DNA of 64,000 nt from Zarea fungicola (lineage: Eukaryota > Ascomycota > Sordariomycetes > Hypocreales > Cordycipitaceae), in assembly GCA_900169235.1 (NCBI GenBank), contig FWCC01000269.1:1-64000 (forward strand), given 5' to 3'. The position numbers and the translations under genes are program-made. Under the pieces are notes generated by a model. The model was not told where the DNA came from and searched no databases. It saw nothing but the letters and a program-made list of their open reading frames with translations. Numbering within the stretch: position 1 is the first letter of the stretch; each line of letters begins with the position of its first letter. This document shows positions 54,407-64,000 of the stretch, piece by piece.

Positions 54407-55501
54407 ATGGCTTCCGGTGGTAAAAAGACGGTTCTCATTACTGGGTAAGAATTGCGCCGAGTAACAAGACGAAAAATAAATCCGCATCATCGCAAGCTAA
54501 CAAATTACAGCTGTACGCCGGGCGGAATTGGCCATGCGCTCGCCCTCAAGTTCCAAGCTGCCAGTACGAGCCACCATACATGTCAATTCACTGTCGCATT
54601 GACGCCCATGTATTAATTATTTCCAGATTACCATGTCATTGCCACAGCACGCCGAGCCGAAGTCCTCGAGGAGCTCGCCAAGTCCGGCATGAGCGCCGTC
54701 GCCCTCGACGTCACCGACAGCGCCAGCATTGAAAAGTGCAAGGCCCAAGTCACCGAAATCACCGGCGGCACCCTCGACATTCTCGTCAACAATGCGTACG
54801 ACCAAATTCTCTCCCTTAATCTGTTATTCTACCATGTGAAATTTCCCGCCAACTGACCCTGTCTTAGCGGCTTCATCTACATGCTCCCCGCCACCGACGT
54901 CGACATGGACGGCGTCCGCCGCGCCTTTGAGACCAACGTCTTTGGCATCATGGCCATGTGCAAGGCGTTTGTGCCGCTCCTCATCCCCGCCCGCGGCCTC
55001 ATCCTGCAAATCTCCTCCATCTCCGCCGTCGCCGCCGACCTCTACGCGAGCGTCTACTCGGCCACCAAGGGCGCCCTCAACTCGTACTCGCGCACCCTCC
55101 GCCTCGAGCTCCGCCCCTTCAACGTCCGCGTCATGGTCGCCGTCTCGGGCACCATCAAGTCGCAGATTGCCAACAACATTGCCGAGCAGCTCCCCGCCGG
55201 CTCGCTGTACCAGCCCGTCCGCGACATGTACATTGCCCGCCACCAGTTCAGCCAGGAGACGATACCCATGGACACGGACGTCTACGCGGCCAAGATTGTC
55301 GGGCAGGCCATCAAGGGCGAGGGCTGGCTGGGCGGGTGGTTTGGGCGCACGCCGGACTGGTACTGGACCGGCGGCCTGGCGAGGCGGACGTGGCTGGGCC
55401 AGTATTTCCCCGAGAGCTGGACTGAGGGTTTGGTCGCGGCGCTGTCGGAGGATGATGTGATTACGGCCAAGATTAATGCTGCCAAGGCCAAGTCTGCATA
55501 A
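54407..55501 (+). CDS. short-chain dehydrogenase, AYR1-like (acyl-dihydroxyacetone-phosphate reductase)
   Basis: NADPH reductase of the family that makes lysophosphatidate precursor from acyl-DHAP at the ER or lipid droplets. Four exons (54407-54444, 54511-54563, 54627-54795, 54868-55501) join in phase to 297 residues. The first intron cuts the cofactor loop, giving TGCTPGGIG after splicing. NNAG is likewise completed at the third junction. The catalytic motif is YSATKGALNSYSR, with the Ser in ISSISAVAA. The C-terminal part has a Trp-rich hydrophobic stretch (GWLGGWFGRTPDWYWTGG) that fits membrane association in this group. Exact substrate is inferred from family resemblance. It converges on the gene at 55755. 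Confidence 0.88.
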
Positions 55502-55754
55502 GGACGAGAGCAATCTTTTCTTAAGTACATAGATTTTTCTTGTATATTTCATCTACATTAGCGAGTGTTTTTCTCTGTTCTACCCAATATTCCTACAGTT
55601 TTGTCCTTCATGTGAGCAGTGAATGTGTTTACTCATCCATAAGCAGTGATGGTGTGAAATGGAAGCAGCCAAACAGAATGAGCAAAACAATACAAATACA
55701 TGAGAATAAACAATAAAAAAAAAAGGATACGGACGCGGAAAAGAAATTCGTCGT

Positions 55755-57461
55755 TCAACTGCCATCTTCTGCACCCCTCCCCTCAGACCCGTCGAGCAAT
55801 GCGCTCGAGGTACGCTGCAAAGTGTCCACGGCAGCAAACACATCCCGCAACGACGCCAACGACTTTTCATTCGCATCATACAAAAATCGGCCCATGGCGC
55901 GCGCCCACTTGGACTCCTCGTCCAGCCTCTTTTCCAAGTCCACCACTCGATTCTCCAACGCCTGCAGTATGGCCACGTACATTTCTCTCTCCTGTGCCGT
56001 CATGCCCTGCTGCTGCTGCTGATGATGGCCACCGGCGCTGGCAGATTGCTGCACAAGGCCGTTCATGTCCGGCAAGTAGTTGGTTGTCACGTCCGGCACA
56101 TAGCCAGTCGTCTCCATGCTGACCCGCGCGTCAATCTCCCTCCTCCGCATGTCCATCTGATCCGATACTCTGCGCAGCTGCGCCCTGAGATCCTGCTGCA
56201 CCTGGCCCATGGCACCGGGGCGAGCGGTGCTAAAACGGAGCAGGTTGGACTGGACGAGCGGCGGCGGCTGACCAGATACCAGCGGTTGTGAGGAGATGGC
56301 CGCCGTAGATGGTGTCGCGATTGCTGCCCTGTTTTGCTTAGCAGGCGATAAAGGTGGCAGCTTAAAATGGTTGCTGTTGGGCACAGCCGCAATAGGCAAA
56401 GGATCAATAGTGGCTGCGACACTGCTATTCTGCTTCGAGCCCGTCTTGTTTGTATACGGTACGGAGATTGGTCTGAAGAACGGCCACGATGCAGAGTCAT
56501 CGTGCCGGGTAACTTGGGCAACTTTTTGTTTCTTTGGGGACGTGTCAATATCCCAGACATCAGCACTCAAGGCAGACGATGGTCTTTTGACACCCGTTTG
56601 TGTCATCTTTTCAAACTTCCACTGCTGTGGCGATTTTTTTGGCATGTACGATTTATTCGATTTATTCGACTTGGGCGACCTCGGCGACGACTTGGTCAGC
56701 GATGCCTTGATCTTGGATGCCAATGATTGTTTGGCCGGTGTCTCATTCTCCTTCTTCGTCTTCTTCTTCTTTGGATTCAATTCCTGGAGAAGCGCACTAT
56801 AGACGCGTAAAAGAAATGTCAGCTTGTAATTTAGAGAGTGTAAAATGTAGGCAAGGAAGGAGTAAACGGACGTTAGTTCTGGGTCCTGTTCCCAAAGGGA
56901 CGTGACAATCTTGGATGGCAGCTCGACGTCATTTAAGCAGCCCGGATGCTTGGTGTCCATGAGCACGTCGACATGATAGTCTCGAATGCGCAACCAGCCG
57001 GTGCGAGTCATGGACATTGCGCTCTCGTCAATTTCTTCCGAGTACTGAATCTGCTCCCAAGGTCGAATCAGCAGCCACTCGTCCACGAGACGCACGAGAA
57101 GCGAGAACCTCTGCTCCGTTTCATTCTGCAGAGACCAATACCGTGCATCGCAGAATACCTTTTCAATCTTGCGAACAGTCTCCACGGACTCCTCGGCGCC
57201 GACGAGGCCCCAGTCCTTGGCAACCATCTGCCAGAACTCGGGATGGTTCTTGATGGCGCCGTAAAAGAGCAGCATCCGGAAGAGCACAGTTAGATTGACG
57301 TAGACCTTGGTGGACTGGGTACCCTTCTGGAACCTCTGGCTGCCTAAAATGATGACCATGTTGTGCTCATCGGCCGGCGACAGGCTTGGTTCCGTAAACG
57401 CCTGCTTTCCGAAGCCGGTGAAGTGAGGCAGCCTCATTTGCTTCGCGGCGCCTTTTGTCAT
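55755..57461 (-). CDS. conserved fungal protein of unknown function
   Basis: Not a family I recognise by name. The frame is open through 57461-55755, but a 75-bp stretch (56871-56797) has GTCCGT, a GCTGAC branch site and CTATAG end and is probably an in-frame intron, giving 543 residues (568 if retained). The N-terminal 230 residues look folded (RFQKGTQSTKVYVNLTVLF, then a helical LLVRLVDEWLLIRPW). A Lys/Ser-rich linker with SPKSNKSNKS repeats and probable nuclear signals follows, with a QQQQQ tract near the C-terminus and a final coiled coil (ILQALENRVVDLEKRLDEES). A nuclear or scaffold role is possible but not shown. Its start is 283 bp from the 3' end of the NAA25-type gene on the same strand. 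Confidence 0.75.
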   Translation of the reverse strand: MTKGAAKQMRLPHFTGFGKQAFTEPSLSPADEHNMVIILGSQRFQKGTQSTKVYVNLTVLFRMLLFYGAIKNHPEFWQMVAKDWGLVGAEESVETVRKIEKVFCDARYWSLQNETEQRFSLLVRLVDEWLLIRPWEQIQYSEEIDESAMSMTRTGWLRIRDYHVDVLMDTKHPGCLNDVELPSKIVTSLWEQDPELTSVYSFLAYILHSLNYKLTFLLRVYSALLQELNPKKKKTKKENETPAKQSLASKIKASLTKSSPRSPKSNKSNKSYMPKKSPQQWKFEKMTQTGVKRPSSALSADVWDIDTSPKKQKVAQVTRHDDSASWPFFRPISVPYTNKTGSKQNSSVAATIDPLPIAAVPNSNHFKLPPLSPAKQNRAAIATPSTAAISSQPLVSGQPPPLVQSNLLRFSTARPGAMGQVQQDLRAQLRRVSDQMDMRRREIDARVSMETTGYVPDVTTNYLPDMNGLVQQSASAGGHHQQQQQGMTAQEREMYVAILQALENRVVDLEKRLDEESKWARAMGRFLYDANEKSLASLRDVFAAVDTLQRTSSALLDGSEGRGAEDGS

Positions 57462-57743
57462 TTTGGTAGTGAATCAAGCGTCAACTTTAATCAGCTTCGC
57501 AGAATTTGATGGGAAAGGGAGAAGCAGAAAACTGCAGATGAGTGTTGGAAGCAAAGGAATGTTTACTTGGAAGATGAATTAAATACAGCAGAGAGCATGT
57601 AACCGCGATGGCAGCTGGCAGCCGGCAGGCGACGCGTCAAAAACACACAAGCAAAGCCAAATTGAATCGCGTTGCGCGTCGTCACCCATTTTTTCATGTT
57701 TTGTGCTTACAAGTATTTGTTTTGTTGCTTTTCTACAGTTCAT

Positions 57744-60700
57744 CTATTGCCACTGGACGCCCTGCCATCCCGCCATGCTCTTGCGCCAGCTACCCACAAG
57801 CTCAAACACTGTGCTGTCCGAGACGACACCCACAAGCAGCTTGCCCTCCTCGCCGCCGTATATATGCTTTTTAATATCCTTCTCTATGACACCTCCTGAT
57901 TTTGTATCTTGCGTCAGCCTCATGATCCAAGTCTTGCACTCCTTCAAGACCTCGTCAGCCAGAGCCGCCAGCGCTTTGTTCTGGGCAATCACGTCTTTTG
58001 GCAGATTGCTCTGACCCGAGCGATCCCGCTCCTTTTGCTTCTCGTTAAAGTTGAAAATCCACTGCGATGCTCCCTTTACCGCCACAGCGCTGTCGCGCAG
58101 CAGCACGATGCGATGCAGAGACTGAAGTAATGCTGTTGAGCTGTCAAGGGCAGATCCATCGGCCAGCGAGGCGAGGTGGTCACGCTGGCCCCCCAATGAC
58201 GCTGTGATGGCGCTGCCAAACTGGCTCATGAGCTCGTTGAGCCCGGTGGTGCGCTCAGCGCAAAGTGGTAACATGGAAGAGAGCAGGCTGATGACTTCAA
58301 AGTACTGCAGCTCCGTCTCGGTGAACTCAGATACGGATCCTGGAAGAAACTTGGAAAAGGAATTGGCGATTCGTGCAAAGCTTTCAACCACATATTTTTC
58401 ATCCGTGGCAGAGCCAGCCACGGGCACTTTGTAGAATGGCGGTGGCGTGTAGACCAATGTTTGTTGGAATGCCTCTGCCAAAAGAGAGAGGTGAGCTCTG
58501 CGATTCTACAAAATGTTAGCACACGAATATTATACAGCCTTCAGGACGACATACACTTGGCGCAGGCCCAAGTCTCAGCTGCTTGTAGATGGGCAGCGAG
58601 GCGCTATGATTCCACATTGGGAACGATCCGTAGTCGATAATTTCTTTCAATTTCGTATCATCACGGATCTCGGCTGCGAAATATTAGCAACAAATCGCAT
58701 TGATCGGATCGATGCCATGTTGTACTTACCGAAGCGGGGGTCACTGAACAAGTCTGTCTCTGAAATACCGAGCAGCCGTTCCGTCCGTACACTCTCGACT
58801 AAGCTCATAGCTCTGGTGCAGCTTGCACGCAGATTCTCAATATATTCCGGAACCGCCAATACACTGCTATAGCTTCCGTCTTGGAAGGCATCAATCAAGC
58901 GCCGGGGCATGCGCATCTTCAGCGATGTGGAGAAGTGATTCTTGATGGACGCTGTCAGCTTCCAGCCATCATCGTTCAATGGAGACAGCAGGTTTGGTGC
59001 GACTGTGGACAGGCGATCGTAGAAGAGAGGCGCGAGAGAGTCCATGATGGTTCGCTTCACCGCCAGCGTATCCCAGATATTCAATGCCTCAGTGGCAGAT
59101 CCCAGGCGGAGGTGAAGCTGGACCAGCAGCAGTGAGATTTGGCTGTGCTTTGGGGAAGAATTGAGCTGCTGCTGCAAAAGGAGCAGAGCCTGGACGAGGT
59201 ACTGCCCAGATTCAGCGGTTGGAATAGAGTTTGGAAGCTGGCCCACAAGGCCAACCAAGCAGGATGCCGCAATGAGGGCGACCTCGGATTGGACGTCCTT
59301 GGTAGGCTGAGACGAGAACGAGGAAATTGTACCAATGTGTTGATGCAGGGACATGCTGGCTTTGTAGGTAGCTTTGAATTTGGTTTCGCGGCATTGACGC
59401 TCGTCAGCCGCGTTCGTAGCAGTGTTGCAGGTCTGTGAACATGTCGCCGCAAAGTACTGCAGCTTCAGAGCCAGAATCTGATTTCTTACTGCGGGCAACT
59501 CCTCGCTTTGCTCTTGTGTCGCGAAATGCGTATGCGTGAGATATTCGATTCCGTCGGCATCCAGCTGTTCCACAAACGAGCGGACATCGGTAAAACAAGA
59601 GGGGCTATTGGCTTGGTCGTTGATATACTTGAGAAGCTCCCGTAGCCGCAATGATTGAGGGTTGGAGTCAACCGCATCTGGACCGTCCGACTCCATGAGC
59701 TGAAAACTGGCAAACACACGCGCAAGCATGACGTTGCGCTTGTAAAGGGGTCTCGAATTTGCTGTTTTGGACAGTTTTAGAAGTAGACTCTGAACTGTCG
59801 CAGTTACTCTACAGGGAGGTTAGCAGGTTGCGAGTTTCGAAAGCCAGGGAACATACTCTGTATCCGCATCTTGAATGCGACTCGCGGCCGTAATAAACAG
59901 ACGCCAGACGTCCCAGTCGCAAGCTTGCATGGTTGGCTCGCCTTGGTCACCCACTACGGATAGACAATCTTGGCAAACTTTGAATAAAGCCGGCCAGTTT
60001 TCGTTATTTTGTAGCTTCTTGGTGGCGTACAGCAACGGCTCTTTGCGGCCAAGCTTGAGTTGCTCAACGGGGCTGAATATCGGGCTATCAAGAAGCTTAT
60101 TGAATTCCGCTGCGGTTCCATGTGTACCAATAATCTCATAAAGCAGGAGAATCTCTTCTTCGGTCTGCACGCTTCGGGGTGGTAAATTCTTCTTGTCCTC
60201 GGCCTGCTCCGTTGCCTGCGCTGCGCGCTCAATTTGCTTTTGAGCCAGCATACCATACAGCTTTTTCTTATCAGGTGGCGATTGAGGAGATATCTAGTGC
60301 CGAATTAGTATTGAACTGGGCAGTGGATGACGGGGGATGGGGTGGCATACAGCCAGCAGGTGAGTAATTGCAATGTTCCAGAACAGAAAGGCTCTCTCTT
60401 GCGGGGACGACTTGTCAACAATGGCGGCAATCTGATCGGTCAGTCAAATTTCATCCTTTTTTTTTTTCAAATTGTTGCCGAGTTCCAAGAGCATACCTGC
60501 TGTGCGCTGACAAGATCCCAGTGAAGCAGGCAAGACTCGAGGCACCGCGTGGTTTGGTTTTGGTCCTTTGGCGAGGCCTTGGCCGCACGTACGCGCAGCT
60601 GACCCAGCGTGTCGGCAAAGTCGTCTTCCTCGAGCAAATCCTTGGTAGCCCACTCCAGCAAGTCAATTCCATCCGCATCTTTGATGACAGTGCCGTCCTT

Positions 60701-61029
60701 GACATAGGTAAGCAGAGCCGTCATGGCAGCGTACTTGGCGACTGGGTCATCAAGCTGGCTCTCTGCGCAAGCTTTGAGGACCTGCAGGAAAACGTTAGCA
60801 ATTCGGTCTTGGGTTAAAAAAAAATGGCATCAATAATAAAACGCAAGTTATGCAGGTAGCTGCAAGCGAAGCGATTCCAACGAATGTGCCTCACCTCATA
60901 GTATGAATCATTCGACATCTTGGCACGCTTCTCAGCGAGCCGCACGACTGTGCTCCAGTTCTGGTCGTAAAAGGCCGACTGGAGCTGGAGATCCACCCCA
61001 TTTTTAAGACGTGGCCCCGAGCTGTGCAT
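57744..61029 (-). CDS. MDM20: NatB N-terminal acetyltransferase auxiliary subunit (MDM20/NAA25)
   Basis: Non-catalytic, ribosome-associated subunit that partners the Nat3-type catalytic subunit to acetylate Met-Asp, Met-Glu, Met-Asn and Met-Gln N-termini. Seven exons (61029-60895, 60781-60497, 60431-60351, 60293-59857, 59808-58730, 58673-58555, 58505-57744) join in phase to 965 residues, the expected size. It is helical throughout, with TPR-like units at the N-terminus (LQSAFYDQNWSTVVRLAEKR; ALLTYVKDG; WDLVSAQQ). The typical FKVCQDCL and WDVWRLFI blocks lie in exon 4, and the middle has LLLVQLHLRLGSATEALNIWD. Introns are 48-113 bp. The partner catalytic gene is not in this window. Confidence 0.92.
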
Positions 61030-62452
61030 GGTTATGCGCGCAGGACGTTTTCGAGTTTGTATGCGGCGGTTTGTGAAGTCGAGGTTTCGACAAATCTTAG
61101 GCCAAGTGTGGATTTTGTGGAGTTTGGCTGCGCATCGGTCGTTGCTGTAATCGCTGCACCCCAGATTGTTTGTTCCTTTGTTTTACACGTAAATTCCGTC
61201 GTTAAATTCTTTGAAAATAGTTAGGAAAATCCACTGTATTCTCTGCATTTTCGTTCATTCAAAGGGCAGTCATTTACTGCCTTTCGCTGGAGGCATGTTC
61301 CTGTTTCTCACTTTGGCGACCCATCTCTGCGTGATCGGAAGGCTCCATCACCAAAATCAGCGCCCCTCACAGTGCAGTCTCAAAATCTGAGTTGGTTCAA
61401 TTGGTGGTTCAATCTCTCACTCTCGAGGTGTTCCGTTGCCGCGCCTTCCAGTTCGCCGGGTAAATACTAGCTCACGATGCGTCAGGGCGAAATGCCGTAC
61501 GCTAAAGTCCAATACTCGATCTGAAATCGTTCCTTGTCACTTTTGGGAATAATCAAGCCACGATTGGAAAAACCGGCTGGTGGCATGTGTGTTTTTAGGC
61601 GCAAGAAACTGTTCGCACCTACAACCGGCCTAGCGGATACGAGATTCTATGGACTTTGGGGTACTGAATTTGATTATTAGAAGGGCCAGCCTACCTTGTA
61701 TTTCTAGATTTTTGTTTACACCAGGACTATTCATCAGGAATTATAAAACTGATTTTAAAAGAGCCGTTCCACGAGGTAAGTGTATGCATTGAAATGGGAT
61801 GGATGGAGCCGAAGCATGCGCTACTGACACATTTTCCACCAGAAGTAAGGAAAGCTGCGTAGGCCATTTAACCGTCACTCTAGACAGGTAATTGCCAAGA
61901 ATTGATAGTAGATCCCTATTTTAAAACGAGATATTAAGGTCCGGTTCCGTATTCCCCGACACAAGCGCCTGCCGCCGCCTTTTGTGGTGACAGATCCGCC
62001 TCGGCAAAAACCCACGAGGGTCAGAGCTTTTGAAAACGAGACTCTCTGTATTAAAGAACCTTACAAATAATAAAGCACTGCTTATTAATTATCAGACGCG
62101 ATCTTTTTGATAACCCTGCGCCTTGGAAAGCTGATGATAATATCACACTGCTTGTATAGCCCCGCGAGGGTCAAAGCTTCAGTTTTAAACTCAGTATCCG
62201 TAATATATGAACTATGGCCCCAGAGAAAATGTCTGCTGTTATTTGAATTGGTAATGCTTTATAAATCAAATCGCGGGATCAAGCATCTTTGGCAAGCAGA
62301 GTGACCACAAAATTGGAGTGGGCAATAACAAACAACGACCCATATCTCTGGTTGCCATTTGCTCAATTCTGTATAAAATGCAAAGTCTCTTAAGCTCTCA
62401 AGGTCTTCTTAGAATCTATCGTATCAGAGTTGAATCGCATCAATAAATCAAA
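61030..62452. other. gene-free stretch
   Basis: No gene supported. Two diverged copies of a CGAGGGTCA(G/A)AGCTT-containing block (near 62010 and 62165) suggest a decayed duplicated repeat. The last 60 bp before 62453 are the leader of the beta-lactamase-fold gene. Confidence 0.45.
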
Positions 62453-63502
62453 ATGGTCTCGTTTCGCTCCCTCGCCACCTTGCTTGTATCAATGGGGGCC
62501 GTTGGCATAGCCAGCGGCAACTACGGGCCGAAGCAGCATCAGCTTGTTGTCAAGACGCATGTCAATGCTGGTCTGAGTTTCAACATGGTTTCATCCCTCA
62601 TTATTGGTTCCGAGGCCGCCGTTCTCATCGATATGCCTCTTGCCGTTCCCGAAGCAAAGGAACTGGCCGCCTGGGCCCGAAACACGACAGATAAGCCTCT
62701 CGTTGCGGTATTCACGACTCACTTTCATCCGGACCACTATCTTAGCGGCGGTGCATTCCTTGAAATGTTTCCTACCGCAAAGTACTATGCTAGCAGTCGG
62801 GCTATTGAGCACATGAAGAGCGAGGCTCCTGCACAGGTATGTATCACGCACACTCTTATTCCCTTGTCCTATGTTATAACACTTTAGCAGGTCGCAAGAT
62901 GGCAAAAGACTTTTGGCGCCGACAACATCGTATCCAACACTGCCATTCCTATCCCGTTCGACCACACATTCTTCACGTTACCCGGTGATGAGAGCACGCC
63001 AATCGAACTCGTGGGCCTTCTCAGCGGCGATACGGTTGACGAGACGCTCTTCTGGATTCCTTCTACCCGGACCCTGATTGCAGGAGACACCGTGTACAGC
63101 CACGAGCTGCATCTATGGATCGCAGATTTGCAGACCAAGGCTTTGACCTCGTCTTGGATTGCCAGCCTGGACTTGATTGAATCCATGAAGCCGGACACGA
63201 TTGTGTCTGGACATGCACTCTCGGCCAAGGGTTCCACCGCACCGCAGAATCTGGCGTACAGCCAGGCGTACCTCAAGTTCTGGCAAAAGACCATTGAGGC
63301 CAAGGGGACCGATTTCTACACACCGGAGCAAATCTTTGCCAAGTTCAACAGCTCGTTCCCTGGACTTCTTGGGAACGCCGTCTCCTCCACATTGCTCAAC
63401 ATTACCGCGGGGCAGTTTGGAAGGGGTGGCACGCGACAGTACCGTGGCGTTGATCTGACAACCTACGACAACACGACCTATCTGGAGGCATGGAAAATCT
63501 AG
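62453..63502 (+). CDS. secreted metallo-beta-lactamase-fold hydrolase
   Basis: Exons 62453-62836 and 62891-63502 give 331 residues; an acceptor three bases earlier (62888) would add one Gln. A signal peptide (LATLLVSMGAVGIASG) leads into the fold. The metal motif is THFHPDH (His90, His92, Asp94, His95), with Asp in AGDTVYSHE and His in VSGHALS as later ligands, so a binuclear zinc site is plausible. Several N-glycosylation sites near the end (NTT, NSS, NIT) fit export. Members act on lactones, glutathione thioesters or other esters; nothing here fixes the substrate. Confidence 0.85.
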
Positions 63503-64000
63503 TCTGAGTTTAGAGCTGTTGTGTCTGCGATAAGACCCAAACACTCAAAGCTCTCACTAGCACTGATGGATAGAAAAAAGACGTCCGCGGCAAACCCAAA
63601 AACTTCTTAGTTAAATATTATCTTTCGTTCTGTATTCTAGTTTCTAGGTTAGAAGGCAAAATGGCTTAGCCATAGGTTAATAACATCTATCATTATACTG
63701 TGCATGAGGGGCTATGTTCGCTCTGATCCTTACTGCACACAACCATGCGTCATGCCGACTATCCGTACAACTAGCCAACAATCAGCCGACTATTGCAGGT
63801 TTTTTTTGGGCTTCAGTTTGCCCGGGAGAGGGGTGGTAGATGCTGGAGGAAGCGTGGGGAGAAGGATTATTCGCCCAGAGTTGTTTAAAGCGGCCTTGCC
63901 GGTACTGCCACCCATCGAATGGTTGCATAGGGGTTCTCCTTTGCACTCTCCATGGCGTAAGCGACAATTAGATGAGGCACTCTTAACTTCATACATACTT
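63503..64000. other. gene-free right edge
   Basis: No gene supported. Short minus-strand frames near 63.8-64.0 kb have no motif and could belong to a gene outside the window. Confidence 0.4.

Noticed and set aside
54824..55552. Long frames on other strands and phases over the AYR1-like gene
   Set aside because: Shadows of a strongly biased coding sequence; only one frame gives the dehydrogenase motifs.

Overview
This window reads as nuclear DNA of a filamentous ascomycete, most likely a Sordariomycete of the Hypocreales type. That placement is inferred from gene families, not from a database search. Nearly every multi-exon gene can be closed in frame using short introns (about 48 to 158 bp) with GT..AG ends and a CTRAC-like branch site. 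Housekeeping genes (IRE1, saccharopine dehydrogenase, a Hel2-like RING ligase, a SWIB protein, the NatB auxiliary subunit) alternate with fungal accessory genes. AT-rich, stop-riddled relics suggest RIP-like decay. No tRNA, rRNA, CRISPR or bacterial operon structure was seen.

Layout. 1-2.05 kb is gene-poor, with an AT-rich relic and a poly-A run containing two unresolved bases. 2.2-8.8 kb holds IRE1, LYS1 and an OsmC-type protein. 9.3-10.4 kb has two small divergent spliced membrane-protein candidates. 10.5-16.6 kb holds a secreted protein-arginine deiminase, a secreted protein of unknown function and a decayed M61-type metallopeptidase. 17.5-32.5 kb is an accessory stretch: an MFS permease, a UDP-glycosyltransferase, an F-box/ankyrin protein, a conserved protein of unknown function, a Zn2Cys6 regulator divergent from a peroxisomal FAD amine oxidase, and a GT34 glycosyltransferase. 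33-36 kb has a B3/B4-domain protein, a broken C-terminal piece of a transcription factor, and repeats.

36.6-40 kb holds a small secreted protein whose frame carries an in-frame stop and, most notably, a 727-residue protein joining a RelA/SpoT-type alarmone synthetase domain to about 12 ankyrin repeats. Several of these repeats are nearly identical at DNA level. This is my best candidate for a poorly described system: a fungal sensor-effector protein built like an NLR but without the NTPase. 41.2-47.4 kb holds a DEK_C/SWIB protein, the Hel2-like ligase and a DUF3445 heme N-demethylase-like protein. 47.4-53.9 kb is bracketed by an inverted pair of about 47 bp and contains an NAD(P)-dependent reductase, a trypsin-fold protein with an intact triad behind an unknown N-terminal region, and a 9-bp minisatellite interrupted by one repeat copy. 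54.4-63.5 kb holds an AYR1-like dehydrogenase, an unknown fungal protein, NAA25/MDM20 and a secreted metallo-beta-lactamase-fold protein.

Gene functions are mostly independent. The clearest candidate local circuit is the Zn2Cys6 factor and the FAD oxidase, which share a 475-bp promoter containing CCGG palindromes. No polyketide synthase, peptide synthetase or terpene backbone gene is present, so the transporter/glycosyltransferase/regulator stretch is not called a metabolite cluster. Exon boundaries were worked out by hand from splice signals and phase; none was confirmed by transcripts.
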